From assembly GCA_024276465.1 (NCBI GenBank), contig JAJRXD010000100.1, forward strand, positions 1-36,169: a stretch of DNA of 36,169 nucleotides, in the 5' to 3' direction. Positions 25,993 through 34,921 of the stretch are shown piece by piece; positions within the stretch are counted from its first letter, which is position 1, and every line of letters begins with the position of its first letter. Both the position numbers and the translations under genes were made by a program. The DNA comes from Deltaproteobacteria bacterium (GTDB lineage: Bacteria > Desulfobacterota > WTBG01 > CAIYCZ01 > CAIRTM01). A model generated the notes under the pieces. It made no database searches, had not been told where the DNA came from, and saw nothing but the letters and a program-made list of their open reading frames with translations.

Positions 25993-28900
25993 TAAACAGT
26001 CCCCGCATCTGTGGATAACAAACCATTCTCACTCGTCAAGCGATTTAAAGATTTGCTGCAAGTAGATTCCACTCCCTCCATAATACCCAGCAGGTTACCT
26101 TTATCATCCAGAAAGGCTATATTGGAATGGATAATATTACCCTCTGAGCCTGGCAAAACATTAACATGACACTCGATCTTTTTTCCAGATAGTGGTGCTA
26201 ACCTGGTATAGGTTTTGAAGAAGGAGGGGAGAGATGTCATATCCCTGTGCATTCTGGACCAAAGAATAACAAGTTGGAATGCACAGTCTATAATCACAGG
26301 ATCAATTAACCATGACCCCTTTGAGTTTTCTGAAAAACAGGAACCCGGGCTTGATGGGGTGAGCCAGGCTCGGATTCCATCAATGCCCACTCCTTTAACC
26401 TCTTGTATTCCCTGCAAAGTCGGGCCATGAAAAAGCCATTGTCTGTAGGCTTTCTGAACCGTCATCTGGAAAGGGTGAGTTGCCTTTATGTCTACCAGAG
26501 AAGGAATTGAATGAACAGGAACTTTGTCCCCAAACTCTATTGTAGCCGAGTAATAGAGTTGTTTTTGATCTTCGTTGTTCGAAATAGATACATCCATTTG
26601 TTTTGATTGCTGAAAAACACCTTTTGCCTCGGCCGCTACGCGAATCAGCATATCTGAACCCTGAACAACGACACCTTTAAGTGTGCGGAAGTCTCTGATT
26701 CTGACTATCTCAAGCTCCGGACACACCTGAACTGCAACTTCAGCCATTAATTCCATGGCCATCGATGCAGGCAAAACCGGTTTCCCATCCAGCTTGTGAT
26801 CCTGAAGGAATAAATCCTGAGACAGAACCAGTTTTTTTGTAACTTCAATGCATCCTTCAGTTTTTCGAACAAGATCAGTATTCCTGACGATCATAGGAAA
26901 GTTTCTTGCAGGCACGAGGTTGATTTTTTTTTGCTTTGTGGTCCAACCGATTCCACCAAGAATAACCTCGGAATGGCGTTTTTGTCCAAAACAAAGTTCT
27001 TGATCCAGTTTCTTCGGCCCAAGATGGCACGGCACCATTTCCACTCCCCTTTGTGCGAACTGTCGCTGGAGTTCGGGAGTGACCATCCCGGATTTATCCC
27101 AGGGTCCCCAGTTTATGGAAACAACCCTCCCTGGCCAGGTATTGTTCAAGTAAACAGTTAGCTTGTTGAGAACTTCATTTGCCGCTGCATAGTCACATTG
27201 TCCCTGGTTTCCGAACAGACCTGCCACAGAAGTAAATAAAACAAAAAATTTGAGCGACTCGGGATGCAGCTTCTTGCTTAAAATAAATGCGCTTTCTGTT
27301 TTTGTTCCAAAAACCTGGTCAAAAGACTCCGGGGTTTTATCCGTAATCAGTTTGTCCTTTATGATACCAGCCCCATGCACAACACCATCTATTTTGCCAT
27401 AAGACCTGTAAACGTTATCAATGAGACCTCCAAATTGATTCTCATCGCGCACGTCTACCTGGAAATATTCAACTTTGGCCCCAGCCTCTCGCATGGCTGC
27501 AAGGTTGGAACGGATCTCGCGCTCCTTGCAAAGCTCTCTATAAGCAGAATCTATTTCAGAAATGACAGGGGTTTTGCCCTGCCGTTTCATGCGAACTATT
27601 AAGGCAGCTTTTAAATCCCGGTCTGAAGACAACCCCACGGTATCTTCAGACTCTTTCTCCGGAGGCATTGGCGATCGGCCTAACAGGATCAGTGTCGGCT
27701 TATATTTTCGGGCCAATTCAAAAACCACATCAGCAGTGATGCCTCTGGCTCCACCGGTAGCAAGAATTACCCACGATGAATCAATTGTCAGCCCCTCCAA
27801 TCCATCGTTCTCTAAAGGGGTAAGGGCTGGCTCAAGAATCAGGCGTTGGGAGCCTTTATAGCCAACCTCTACAATATTATCGCCACAGTTAATTTCTGCC
27901 AGAATGTAATGTGCCAGATCTAAAACAGGTTCCTCCAGGCTAAGATCAACAGCCTTAACCCTTACCTCCGGCCATTCCAGAGAGACTGTTTTTAAAAGCC
28001 CGGAAATGCCTCCCTGACCGGGAAAAAACCGTTCATGAGTTACAGAAACATTACTTGCGAAGTTTCCACCCATTCCAGTGGCAGCCACTATGCAACTGCT
28101 TCCCTGTTCAGCCTGCTTGAGATCCTTCTCAATGCATTTTATCAAATAGAAAAAACTCTTAACCTCCATTCGAAGTCGGTCCTTCAAACCTGCTAAATCT
28201 ATGGTACTGTATGACTGAAATTTTTTCAAAGGGAGCAGGTGAACAAGACCTCCAATAGGTCCCTGACGCTGACGGATGATCTCAATGAGTTTAGAGGCTC
28301 CCTCTGCAGAAATAAAAGGAGCGCTGTAGCATGCGTTTCCTATCTCTTTTATTTCCTGACCCAGCCGGACCAGAGCTATAGTGTGTCCCTGGTTTTTCAT
28401 TTCGTTAATGAGGCTCTGTGCAACCCCCCTTTCATCATCAGTAATAACTATAACTCCATGCGCAGTTAATGGAGAGTAATGAGCATCAGATTCCGTTATC
28501 ACGGGTGACATGGTAAAACGCTGAAGCACTTCATCCACATCAGGACTGTGGTCCTCATCTTCTGAGACAGCCGGTTTCAATACCCCTGTATCGCCATCTT
28601 GAGAATTTTTATCGGGTTCAGACCGGGTGAGCTTCTCCACCCATTCAATAATTCCGCGCAGCGTTTTAATTTCCGAGAGATTTTCCATTCCTTTCTCTGT
28701 TTCCTGTTGATGAGAAGGAGCAGATCGCTTAAGGAAAGCACCTAAAATCTCAACCCGCTTTATAGAATCAATACCAAGGTCAGCCTCTAAGTCAAGGTCA
28801 AGATCGAGCATCTCTGAAGGGTATCCTGTTCGTTCGCTTACTATGTCCAGCAGTTGTTGCAGCAGTTGCTTTTCATTGGTTTGTGTTGTGTCTGCCTCGA

Positions 28901-31900
28901 TGGGATTTTTTTCTGAAACAGTTGGGGGCTGTGTTTCCTCTTTCTCTACGGGTGGTTTCTGGGTTGTCGTTTGATGATGGCCATGGTCAGAAGGCATGGT
29001 ATCATCCTGCTGTAGTGTACTCATCAGGGCAGAATTTTCCTGAATTCTGTTTTGCTGCAGCCTAGCAAACGAATTGTCCTCAGCAGATTTACCCTTAAGG
29101 TAAGTCATCATAACACTTCTCTGGGTATCCAGAAAGCGGCTCATCATCTGTTGAAAGCCTGCCATAACCTTAGTATGCCCATTCCCCAAAAATGATGACG
29201 TGGCAGAATTTATTTCTCCCGGACTGTTTAATTCAGTCTTACCAGAAAAGGCTTGCTGTTCTGTCCCTGATACGTCTGAAGCTGGTGCATGGACCTGCTC
29301 CTCTTTTTTATGACCAGAAGAACGGGTGCCCCCCTCATCAGGAATCATTACCTGCATTGGGGCAGGAGTCTCATGTGGTAAGGATTCGCAAATCTCACGG
29401 GGAGAAATTGACCTCGTACCGTTTATAAGCCAGGTTGTTTTAGACAGGCCATCTTGATGATCTCTTTTACCTGATGTTTTAAGGTCAATCTTTTTTACTG
29501 ACCTTCCCTCATAAAGTTTATCCATCTTAATGTCGACACCTTGCGCAGCAAGCTCTCCCAGAAGATGCTGCAATCGGGCCAGTCCGGAATGTTCAGCCTG
29601 ATTTGAGGCAACGGCAAGGTGAGGCTGACTGCCAAGTATCTGATTAACAAGTCCTGTAAGCACCCTGCCCGGGCCAACTTCCACGAATATCCTTGCGCCT
29701 TCTGCATACATGGTTTCAATTTCCTGTGTGAATTTTACAGGGTTAACAAGATGTTTAATCAGCAGCTGGCAGATAGCCCCGGGCTCAACAGGGTATGCAG
29801 AGGCAGTGGTATTGGAGAATACTTTTAAACGGGGAACACCTATTTTCATTCCTGAGAGAAACCCTGCCAGATCTTCACGGGCATTAGCCACAACAGAAGA
29901 ATGAAAGGCACAGGCAACTTGAAGCCTCTGCACCTGTATTCCCATGGTTTTAAGATGCTTCACAGCTTCTTTCACTGCCGGTTGCGATCCTGCGATAACC
30001 GTCTGTTCCGGTGCATTCAGGTTAGCTATTTCAACTCCTCGTTGATCCTTAAGGGCCATGCTGACAGTGTGAGCCGAGGCATGAACAGCAGCCATGGTCC
30101 CGGGAGATGAACCCGCTGCTTCTACAATAAAACGCCCCCTGGCCTCGGATAAGGCAATCAGATCATCCTCAGTGATAGCGCCGGCAGCACACAATGCAAC
30201 ATATTCACCATAGCTGTGACCTGCAACCACATCAGGCCTTATGCCAAAATCCTGCAGGAGATGAAACATTGCAAGGTTTGCTGTTCCCATTGCTGGCTGC
30301 GCAATGTTGGTTTGAGCTAAAGCACGCTGAGCTGAACGCTTTTGTTCTCTATTAAAGCCAGGTGGGGGAAAGATAAAGGAACTCAAGGGTTTTGGAAGAT
30401 GGTTTTTCAGAATACTGTCACTTCGATCAAAACAAACCCGGACATCAGGAAATTGAATGGCAAGGTCATGGAGCATGTTAAGATATTGAGAACCCTGCCC
30501 CGGGAATAAAAATGCTACTTTTTTATCCTGGCTTAATGGCTGTTCAGAAAAGTAAATCCCCCGGAGGTCACGAACGATGTAACTTTCGGATTTATTAAGC
30601 AATTTCCTGGCCAGGGCTATTTTTTGATTCAAATCCTCAGGAGAAGTAGCCACAACCGCAAGTGTCAGTGATTTTTCTTTTGATAAAAACGTTTGCCTGT
30701 TAATTTCGGCAAGTGTAAAAGCCAGATCACTAAGAGAGAGTTTATTCTCTGTGCCAACTGCTTTTTCTAATGGTTCAATTGCTTCAAGCAGCTCCTGGCG
30801 AGAACTGCCTTTCCAGATAAAAAGCTCACTTGGCCATTTTTGAAAAACCGATGAAGAGGAGAAGCCCAGAAAATCCTCTGTGTACTCTTCAAGGACTGTA
30901 TGAAAATTGGTTCCCCCAAAGCCAAAGGCGCTAACTCCTGCTCTTCGGGGACATTTACTGGTATCATTAATCCATGGCCGAGGTTCAGTATTTACATAAA
31001 TTGAGCTTTCGGAAGAGCAAATTGCAGAGTTGGGCTTTTCAACCCCATTTGTTGGAGGCAGAACCTTGTGGTACAGGGCCAGAGCTCCTTTAACAAGAGA
31101 CGCCATTCCAGCCGCAGCCTTTGTATGACCGATCATGGATTTAACAGATCCAATAGCACAGCTTTGCTGATTGCTCCTCTGGTCATTAAAAACCCTGTTA
31201 AGTGCCTGAACCTCCACCTGATCACCTACAACAGTTCCAGTACCGTGGGCTTCTATCAGACCTACAGTGCTGGGAGAAAATCCTGCTTTAGTATAGGCTT
31301 TTTGCAATGCTCTAACCTGCCCCTCAAGACGTGGTGCTGTCAGGCTCTTATCTCTTCCGTCACTTGCAGCATCAACCGCTTTTATAACAGCATAAATTCG
31401 ATCTCCATCCCTCTCAGCATCGGCTAAACGCTTAAGAATTACCACTGCAATACCTTCACCCAGCACAGTACCATCAGCACTTTGATCCAGGGTACGGCAT
31501 TTACCAAGGGGCGACAATGCCTGTGTCTTGGAGAAACAAAGATAAGTAAAGGGATTTTGCAGGGTATCGGCACCGCCAACGATAACCATATCACTCGTCC
31601 GGTTTTCCAGTTCTTTCACTCCTAAATACAGGGCTGCCAATGACGAAGCACATGCCGCATCTATCGAGCAGTTCAGCCCCCCCAGGTCAAAGCGATTGGC
31701 CACTCTGCCGGCAGCAACGTTTGCAAGGATCCCGGCAAACGAGTCCTCAGTCCATTCCGGCAAAACGTCTTTAAAATGAGAAAGAATCCCTTCTGTAGAG
31801 TTGCCAAGATACGTGGGAAGTGCTGATCGGAAACCATATCTCTGGCTTAAATCACCTGTTCCGCTTATGCCTAAAATAACCGAAGTGTGTTCTCGCGGAA

Positions 31901-34322
31901 ACGGTCGTATGGAATAGCCCGCATCTTCCAGTGCAGCACGGACTGTTTCAAGTGTCAAAAGCTGAAGCGGCTCAATGGAAGGAAGAGAATTAGGAGTAAT
32001 ACCGTAGCATAAAGGATCATATGGTACTGGGTCAAGAAAACCACCCCATTTAGAGTAGCATTTGTCACGTGCCTTGGTATCAGGATCAAAATAGAGCCGC
32101 CAATCCCACCGGTCCCCGGGAACTTCCGAGATGGCATCGACTTTATTAAGAATATTTTCCCAATAAGTCTGTAAATTATGAGCTTTGGGCAGCAGACAGG
32201 CCATTCCAATGATGGCAACATCAGATGGTGGATTTTTTTTCCTTCCGGAACCGGATTTTTGAGAAAGCTTATGCAGGGCATCAACCCTTTTACTGGCTTT
32301 GACTGTAACATCACTGTGAAGTTTATCCATGGAGACCTGCTCGGAGAGCAATGCAGCCAATTGGCCGATCATATAGTTTCCCCTCTGATATTGCTCCTTT
32401 GAAGTAAGTTCCATTAGCCTGGGCGCTCCGGGGTTACTCTTATAATCAGAATTTTTAACCATACCTTTAGACGCAATACGCAAACGCCCCTGTTTGAAAC
32501 GCTCCAGAGTCTCATACTGAATTTTTCCCGGGACATCCGCTTTGATCAAACGCAGCCTTTCCTCCTGAAAACTCCTGGCAAAGGGCGTATCCATGCAGCG
32601 TTCGGCATGGCCCGGGCCAGTAACAAGCAGCTTGGTACCATCACACCTCATGGCTTCTTTCTGGTACTGTTGAAGAATGGCCCCCGTAGTAACAGCCTCC
32701 CGGCAAAAGAGGTAGGAGCTTCCAAGCTGGACACCAATACGCACACCCCGTTCTGCAAGAGGTGCTGCCATCACCGCCACCATGGAGGCTGACAGATCAT
32801 TATAAATCCCGCCGGCAAACAGAAGATGGTAATCGCGTGGATCCACATGCGATTCAAAATATTCAAGAAGCAAATCTATTGTGAAATTCCACAGCACAAG
32901 GCTGGATAAAGGCCCCACATGTCCACCCGCCTCTCGACCCTCAAGCACAAACCTCTTGATTCCATCGTCAAGAAACATCCTCATAAGACCCTGAGAAGGC
33001 ACATGAAGATAGGTAGAGATACCTTTTTGCTCAAGTTCTCTGGCCTGATATGCCCTGCCTCCGGCAATAATGGCAAAAGGGGGACAACGTTTGATAACAG
33101 TTTGTATCTGGTCCTTGTAGGCCTCTGCCGGCAGAAATCCCAGCAGACCTACACCCCAGGGTTTACCGTTTAACAGGGTGTCTGTTTCTTTCAGGACTGT
33201 GTCTAATTCACCCGCTTTCATCCAGGCAGCAGCCATAAAAGGCAGTCCGCCGTTTTTTGCCACCTCACAGGCGAAGGCTGGCAGATCGCTCACACGCGCC
33301 ATAGGCCCCTGGAAAACAGGATACCTGGTGCCATGGGACGAGGCAAAGGTACTCCCCTCATCAAGGCAGCGATGTTTATGGGCTGCACTTAAATGAGAAT
33401 CAATACCCTGGCGAATGGCTTCAAGAATCCCCCCTACAGTAATGTGCTTTTTTGCAAGTGGAGCCGCAAAGGCAAGGTCCTGACCAAAAAATAAAAGCTT
33501 CGATTCTGGACACTCCCATCCTGCGTACTTTGAAACTGCCTGATGCCAGGCAACAGCAATTTTTCTCTGAGGCTTGTCATCCTCTATGAATTTTCTTTCC
33601 ATTTTCTGGAGTTCCCTGATCACAGGCATGCCTGTCCGGGAACAAACGCGATAGGGGTGACCTATTGTATCTCCAAGGCATATGGTCTCACTACCGTCGA
33701 GGGCGGAAATTCTCTCTTTTATTTCTCCGGGCAGAGTGGATTCTCTGGTCAGAACAACCTGACTGTCAAGGACAATACCTGCAGCACCAGCCGCAAAGCA
33801 TGCTGAGGCAGTATGAACTCCAATACCACCCTTTGCCCATACAGGCAGGCTCAACTGCTGGATAAAACGCTGAAGCAATATAAAAGTAGTTTCAGCACCT
33901 ATCCGCCCTCCTGATTCGTGGCCCTTGGCTATAACCCCGTCAGCACCAGCCTGTTCAGCACTCACAGCCTCCTGAAAGCTGATACATTCAATCAACACTT
34001 CGATCCCCAGAGCACGGAGTTTGCCCACCCTGTCTTTCAGGTTTCCGTTATGAATGCCGCTCAAAACAGCCATTCTGAAATGCTTTGAGAGCCTGTCGGC
34101 TATCTCAGCGACCTGCAAAGAGGAGTCCATGCCAACCTTAACACCGAAATCATTCCGGGCAACATACCTTGACAATTTTTCAATATGCTCAATACATGTC
34201 CGGATATCGGGAACAAACTCAAGATTAAGAACACCTGTTCCCCCGGCTCTGCTGCCAGCAATTGCAAGAGTAGGGTCAGGGACCCCGGGAGGAGTTTCAA
34301 CTATAATGCGAAAACTTTTCAT
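25992..34322 (-). CDS. Megasynthase 1: (PfaD-like)x2-KS-AT-ACP-KR-DH type I polyketide/lipid synthase
   Basis: 2776 aa. Two nitronate-monooxygenase/PfaD-like FMN TIM-barrel domains come first. Domain A (about 1-235) has GHESGGRIG and VWAKGGIGVHTAS; domain B (about 325-600) has VFQGPMARVSD, GREAGGHVG and LLFAGGIYN. Only B keeps the His of the GGH motif. KS at 701-1147 has Cys891, His1026 and His1066. AT at 1268-1580 has Ser1370 (GHSYGE), Arg1395 and His1474 (AFHSS), so it is malonyl-type. A Gln/Thr-rich linker carries M-x2-FL-x2-Q-x2-VM-x-TYL at 1727-1742. One ACP has Ser1853. KR at about 1955-2420 has TGGARGIT, Ser2365, Tyr2378 and Asn2382. DH at about 2490-2760 has His2509 (HKLDGKPVLP) and Asp2679. 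No thioesterase. It leads the operon. In classical PUFA synthases PfaD is separate and ACPs are tandem; here the ER-like units are fused and the ACP is single. Confidence 0.9.
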   Translation of the reverse strand: MKSFRIIVETPPGVPDPTLAIAGSRAGGTGVLNLEFVPDIRTCIEHIEKLSRYVARNDFGVKVGMDSSLQVAEIADRLSKHFRMAVLSGIHNGNLKDRVGKLRALGIEVLIECISFQEAVSAEQAGADGVIAKGHESGGRIGAETTFILLQRFIQQLSLPVWAKGGIGVHTASACFAAGAAGIVLDSQVVLTRESTLPGEIKERISALDGSETICLGDTIGHPYRVCSRTGMPVIRELQKMERKFIEDDKPQRKIAVAWHQAVSKYAGWECPESKLLFFGQDLAFAAPLAKKHITVGGILEAIRQGIDSHLSAAHKHRCLDEGSTFASSHGTRYPVFQGPMARVSDLPAFACEVAKNGGLPFMAAAWMKAGELDTVLKETDTLLNGKPWGVGLLGFLPAEAYKDQIQTVIKRCPPFAIIAGGRAYQARELEQKGISTYLHVPSQGLMRMFLDDGIKRFVLEGREAGGHVGPLSSLVLWNFTIDLLLEYFESHVDPRDYHLLFAGGIYNDLSASMVAVMAAPLAERGVRIGVQLGSSYLFCREAVTTGAILQQYQKEAMRCDGTKLLVTGPGHAERCMDTPFARSFQEERLRLIKADVPGKIQYETLERFKQGRLRIASKGMVKNSDYKSNPGAPRLMELTSKEQYQRGNYMIGQLAALLSEQVSMDKLHSDVTVKASKRVDALHKLSQKSGSGRKKNPPSDVAIIGMACLLPKAHNLQTYWENILNKVDAISEVPGDRWDWRLYFDPDTKARDKCYSKWGGFLDPVPYDPLCYGITPNSLPSIEPLQLLTLETVRAALEDAGYSIRPFPREHTSVILGISGTGDLSQRYGFRSALPTYLGNSTEGILSHFKDVLPEWTEDSFAGILANVAAGRVANRFDLGGLNCSIDAACASSLAALYLGVKELENRTSDMVIVGGADTLQNPFTYLCFSKTQALSPLGKCRTLDQSADGTVLGEGIAVVILKRLADAERDGDRIYAVIKAVDAASDGRDKSLTAPRLEGQVRALQKAYTKAGFSPSTVGLIEAHGTGTVVGDQVEVQALNRVFNDQRSNQQSCAIGSVKSMIGHTKAAAGMASLVKGALALYHKVLPPTNGVEKPNSAICSSESSIYVNTEPRPWINDTSKCPRRAGVSAFGFGGTNFHTVLEEYTEDFLGFSSSSVFQKWPSELFIWKGSSRQELLEAIEPLEKAVGTENKLSLSDLAFTLAEINRQTFLSKEKSLTLAVVATSPEDLNQKIALARKLLNKSESYIVRDLRGIYFSEQPLSQDKKVAFLFPGQGSQYLNMLHDLAIQFPDVRVCFDRSDSILKNHLPKPLSSFIFPPPGFNREQKRSAQRALAQTNIAQPAMGTANLAMFHLLQDFGIRPDVVAGHSYGEYVALCAAGAITEDDLIALSEARGRFIVEAAGSSPGTMAAVHASAHTVSMALKDQRGVEIANLNAPEQTVIAGSQPAVKEAVKHLKTMGIQVQRLQVACAFHSSVVANAREDLAGFLSGMKIGVPRLKVFSNTTASAYPVEPGAICQLLIKHLVNPVKFTQEIETMYAEGARIFVEVGPGRVLTGLVNQILGSQPHLAVASNQAEHSGLARLQHLLGELAAQGVDIKMDKLYEGRSVKKIDLKTSGKRDHQDGLSKTTWLINGTRSISPREICESLPHETPAPMQVMIPDEGGTRSSGHKKEEQVHAPASDVSGTEQQAFSGKTELNSPGEINSATSSFLGNGHTKVMAGFQQMMSRFLDTQRSVMMTYLKGKSAEDNSFARLQQNRIQENSALMSTLQQDDTMPSDHGHHQTTTQKPPVEKEETQPPTVSEKNPIEADTTQTNEKQLLQQLLDIVSERTGYPSEMLDLDLDLEADLGIDSIKRVEILGAFLKRSAPSHQQETEKGMENLSEIKTLRGIIEWVEKLTRSEPDKNSQDGDTGVLKPAVSEDEDHSPDVDEVLQRFTMSPVITESDAHYSPLTAHGVIVITDDERGVAQSLINEMKNQGHTIALVRLGQEIKEIGNACYSAPFISAEGASKLIEIIRQRQGPIGGLVHLLPLKKFQSYSTIDLAGLKDRLRMEVKSFFYLIKCIEKDLKQAEQGSSCIVAATGMGGNFASNVSVTHERFFPGQGGISGLLKTVSLEWPEVRVKAVDLSLEEPVLDLAHYILAEINCGDNIVEVGYKGSQRLILEPALTPLENDGLEGLTIDSSWVILATGGARGITADVVFELARKYKPTLILLGRSPMPPEKESEDTVGLSSDRDLKAALIVRMKRQGKTPVISEIDSAYRELCKEREIRSNLAAMREAGAKVEYFQVDVRDENQFGGLIDNVYRSYGKIDGVVHGAGIIKDKLITDKTPESFDQVFGTKTESAFILSKKLHPESLKFFVLFTSVAGLFGNQGQCDYAAANEVLNKLTVYLNNTWPGRVVSINWGPWDKSGMVTPELQRQFAQRGVEMVPCHLGPKKLDQELCFGQKRHSEVILGGIGWTTKQKKINLVPARNFPMIVRNTDLVRKTEGCIEVTKKLVLSQDLFLQDHKLDGKPVLPASMAMELMAEVAVQVCPELEIVRIRDFRTLKGVVVQGSDMLIRVAAEAKGVFQQSKQMDVSISNNEDQKQLYYSATIEFGDKVPVHSIPSLVDIKATHPFQMTVQKAYRQWLFHGPTLQGIQEVKGVGIDGIRAWLTPSSPGSCFSENSKGSWLIDPVIIDCAFQLVILWSRMHRDMTSLPSFFKTYTRLAPLSGKKIECHVNVLPGSEGNIIHSNIAFLDDKGNLLGIMEGVESTCSKSLNRLTSENGLLSTDAGTV

Positions 34323-34504
34323 TTCTCAGTGTGGCTTATCCCTGTCTATATTAAATATTCCTTACTGGCTCCTTCAGGATTTAAAACCCTCTCCTTGAGC
34401 CATAAACTGTGTCTGCGTCAGGCGAAGAATGTTTGCTGAATCCAGATCAGTACAATTGGGGTGATAGTTCAACTCTCTCAGAAATGCTTAAATCTTTTCG
34501 GAAT

Positions 34505-34521
34505 TTAAGATTTAATCTTAA
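34505..34521. promoter_or_regulatory. Operator-like palindrome TTAAGATT-T-AATCTTAA
   Basis: Perfect 8-bp arms about a single central base, roughly 185 bases upstream of the megasynthase 1 start. The short spacer and symmetry suit a dimeric helix-turn-helix regulator. No regulator gene lies in the window. AT-rich context lowers its significance. Confidence 0.4.
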
Positions 34522-34547
34522 CAATTTAAAAAGACCCTGCCAGAATA

Positions 34548-34566
34548 CCCTGTCCTGTGGACAGGG
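34548..34566. promoter_or_regulatory. Palindrome CCCTGTCC-TGT-GGACAGGG
   Basis: Perfect 8-bp arms with a 3-base centre, about 27 bases from the previous palindrome. It is GC-rich in an AT-rich region, so it stands out. It could be an operator or a hairpin. No T-run follows on either strand, so a terminator is unlikely. Its right arm runs into CAGGGATGAAT, which also occurs inside the inverted repeat at 15865-15907. Confidence 0.45.
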
Positions 34567-34921
34567 ATGAATTGTCCATCATTTATTATATATTTAAACT
34601 CATTATATTAAACTCTAAATATTTTCAGAAACCGCAGTGGCAACAGCCATGAATTTGGCGTACTGCCCTGCCTTGTAAGCTGGGATAGTCAGATTCAAAC
34701 GATTTCCCTGCTTAACTAAATTAGCTATAAATATATGATATTACCATATATCGCTTATCTCAAGTCAATATTTAACTCTAATTGAATAAAGTTAAAATAA
34801 TGATTTTACAGAATTTGAATGTTTAAAACAGGCTAAACCATTGAAAGAGGTAAAAGGCAAATACAATTTGCCAAATAAAAGCAAATACCGGGGGTGCCGG
34901 GGAGTATCACTTTTTAAATTA

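Larger units (their letters stand above)
34323..34921. other. Gene-free region upstream of the synthase operon
   Basis: About 600 AT-rich bases with no convincing coding frame on either strand. It must contain the promoter of the 26-kb synthase operon. Two TATAAT hexamers occur on the minus strand near 34585-34610 but neither has a good -35, so I do not call a promoter. Two perfect palindromes lie here (34505-34521 and 34548-34566). No riboswitch or small-RNA structure is recognised. A weak GC-rich hairpin near 34887-34910 follows the stop of the 34922 gene and might end its transcript. Confidence 0.5.

Noticed and set aside
28900-29350. Possible coding or low-complexity repeat feature in the AT-ACP linker of megasynthase 1
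   Set aside because: It is a Gln/Thr/Pro-rich interdomain linker within the continuous reading frame and shows no internal repeat unit.
20602-34322. Classical omega-3 PUFA (pfaABCDE) synthase
   Set aside because: There are no tandem ACPs, no KS-CLF pair and no separate PfaD; PfaD-like domains are fused to the KS protein and a glycosyltransferase and SDRs are present.
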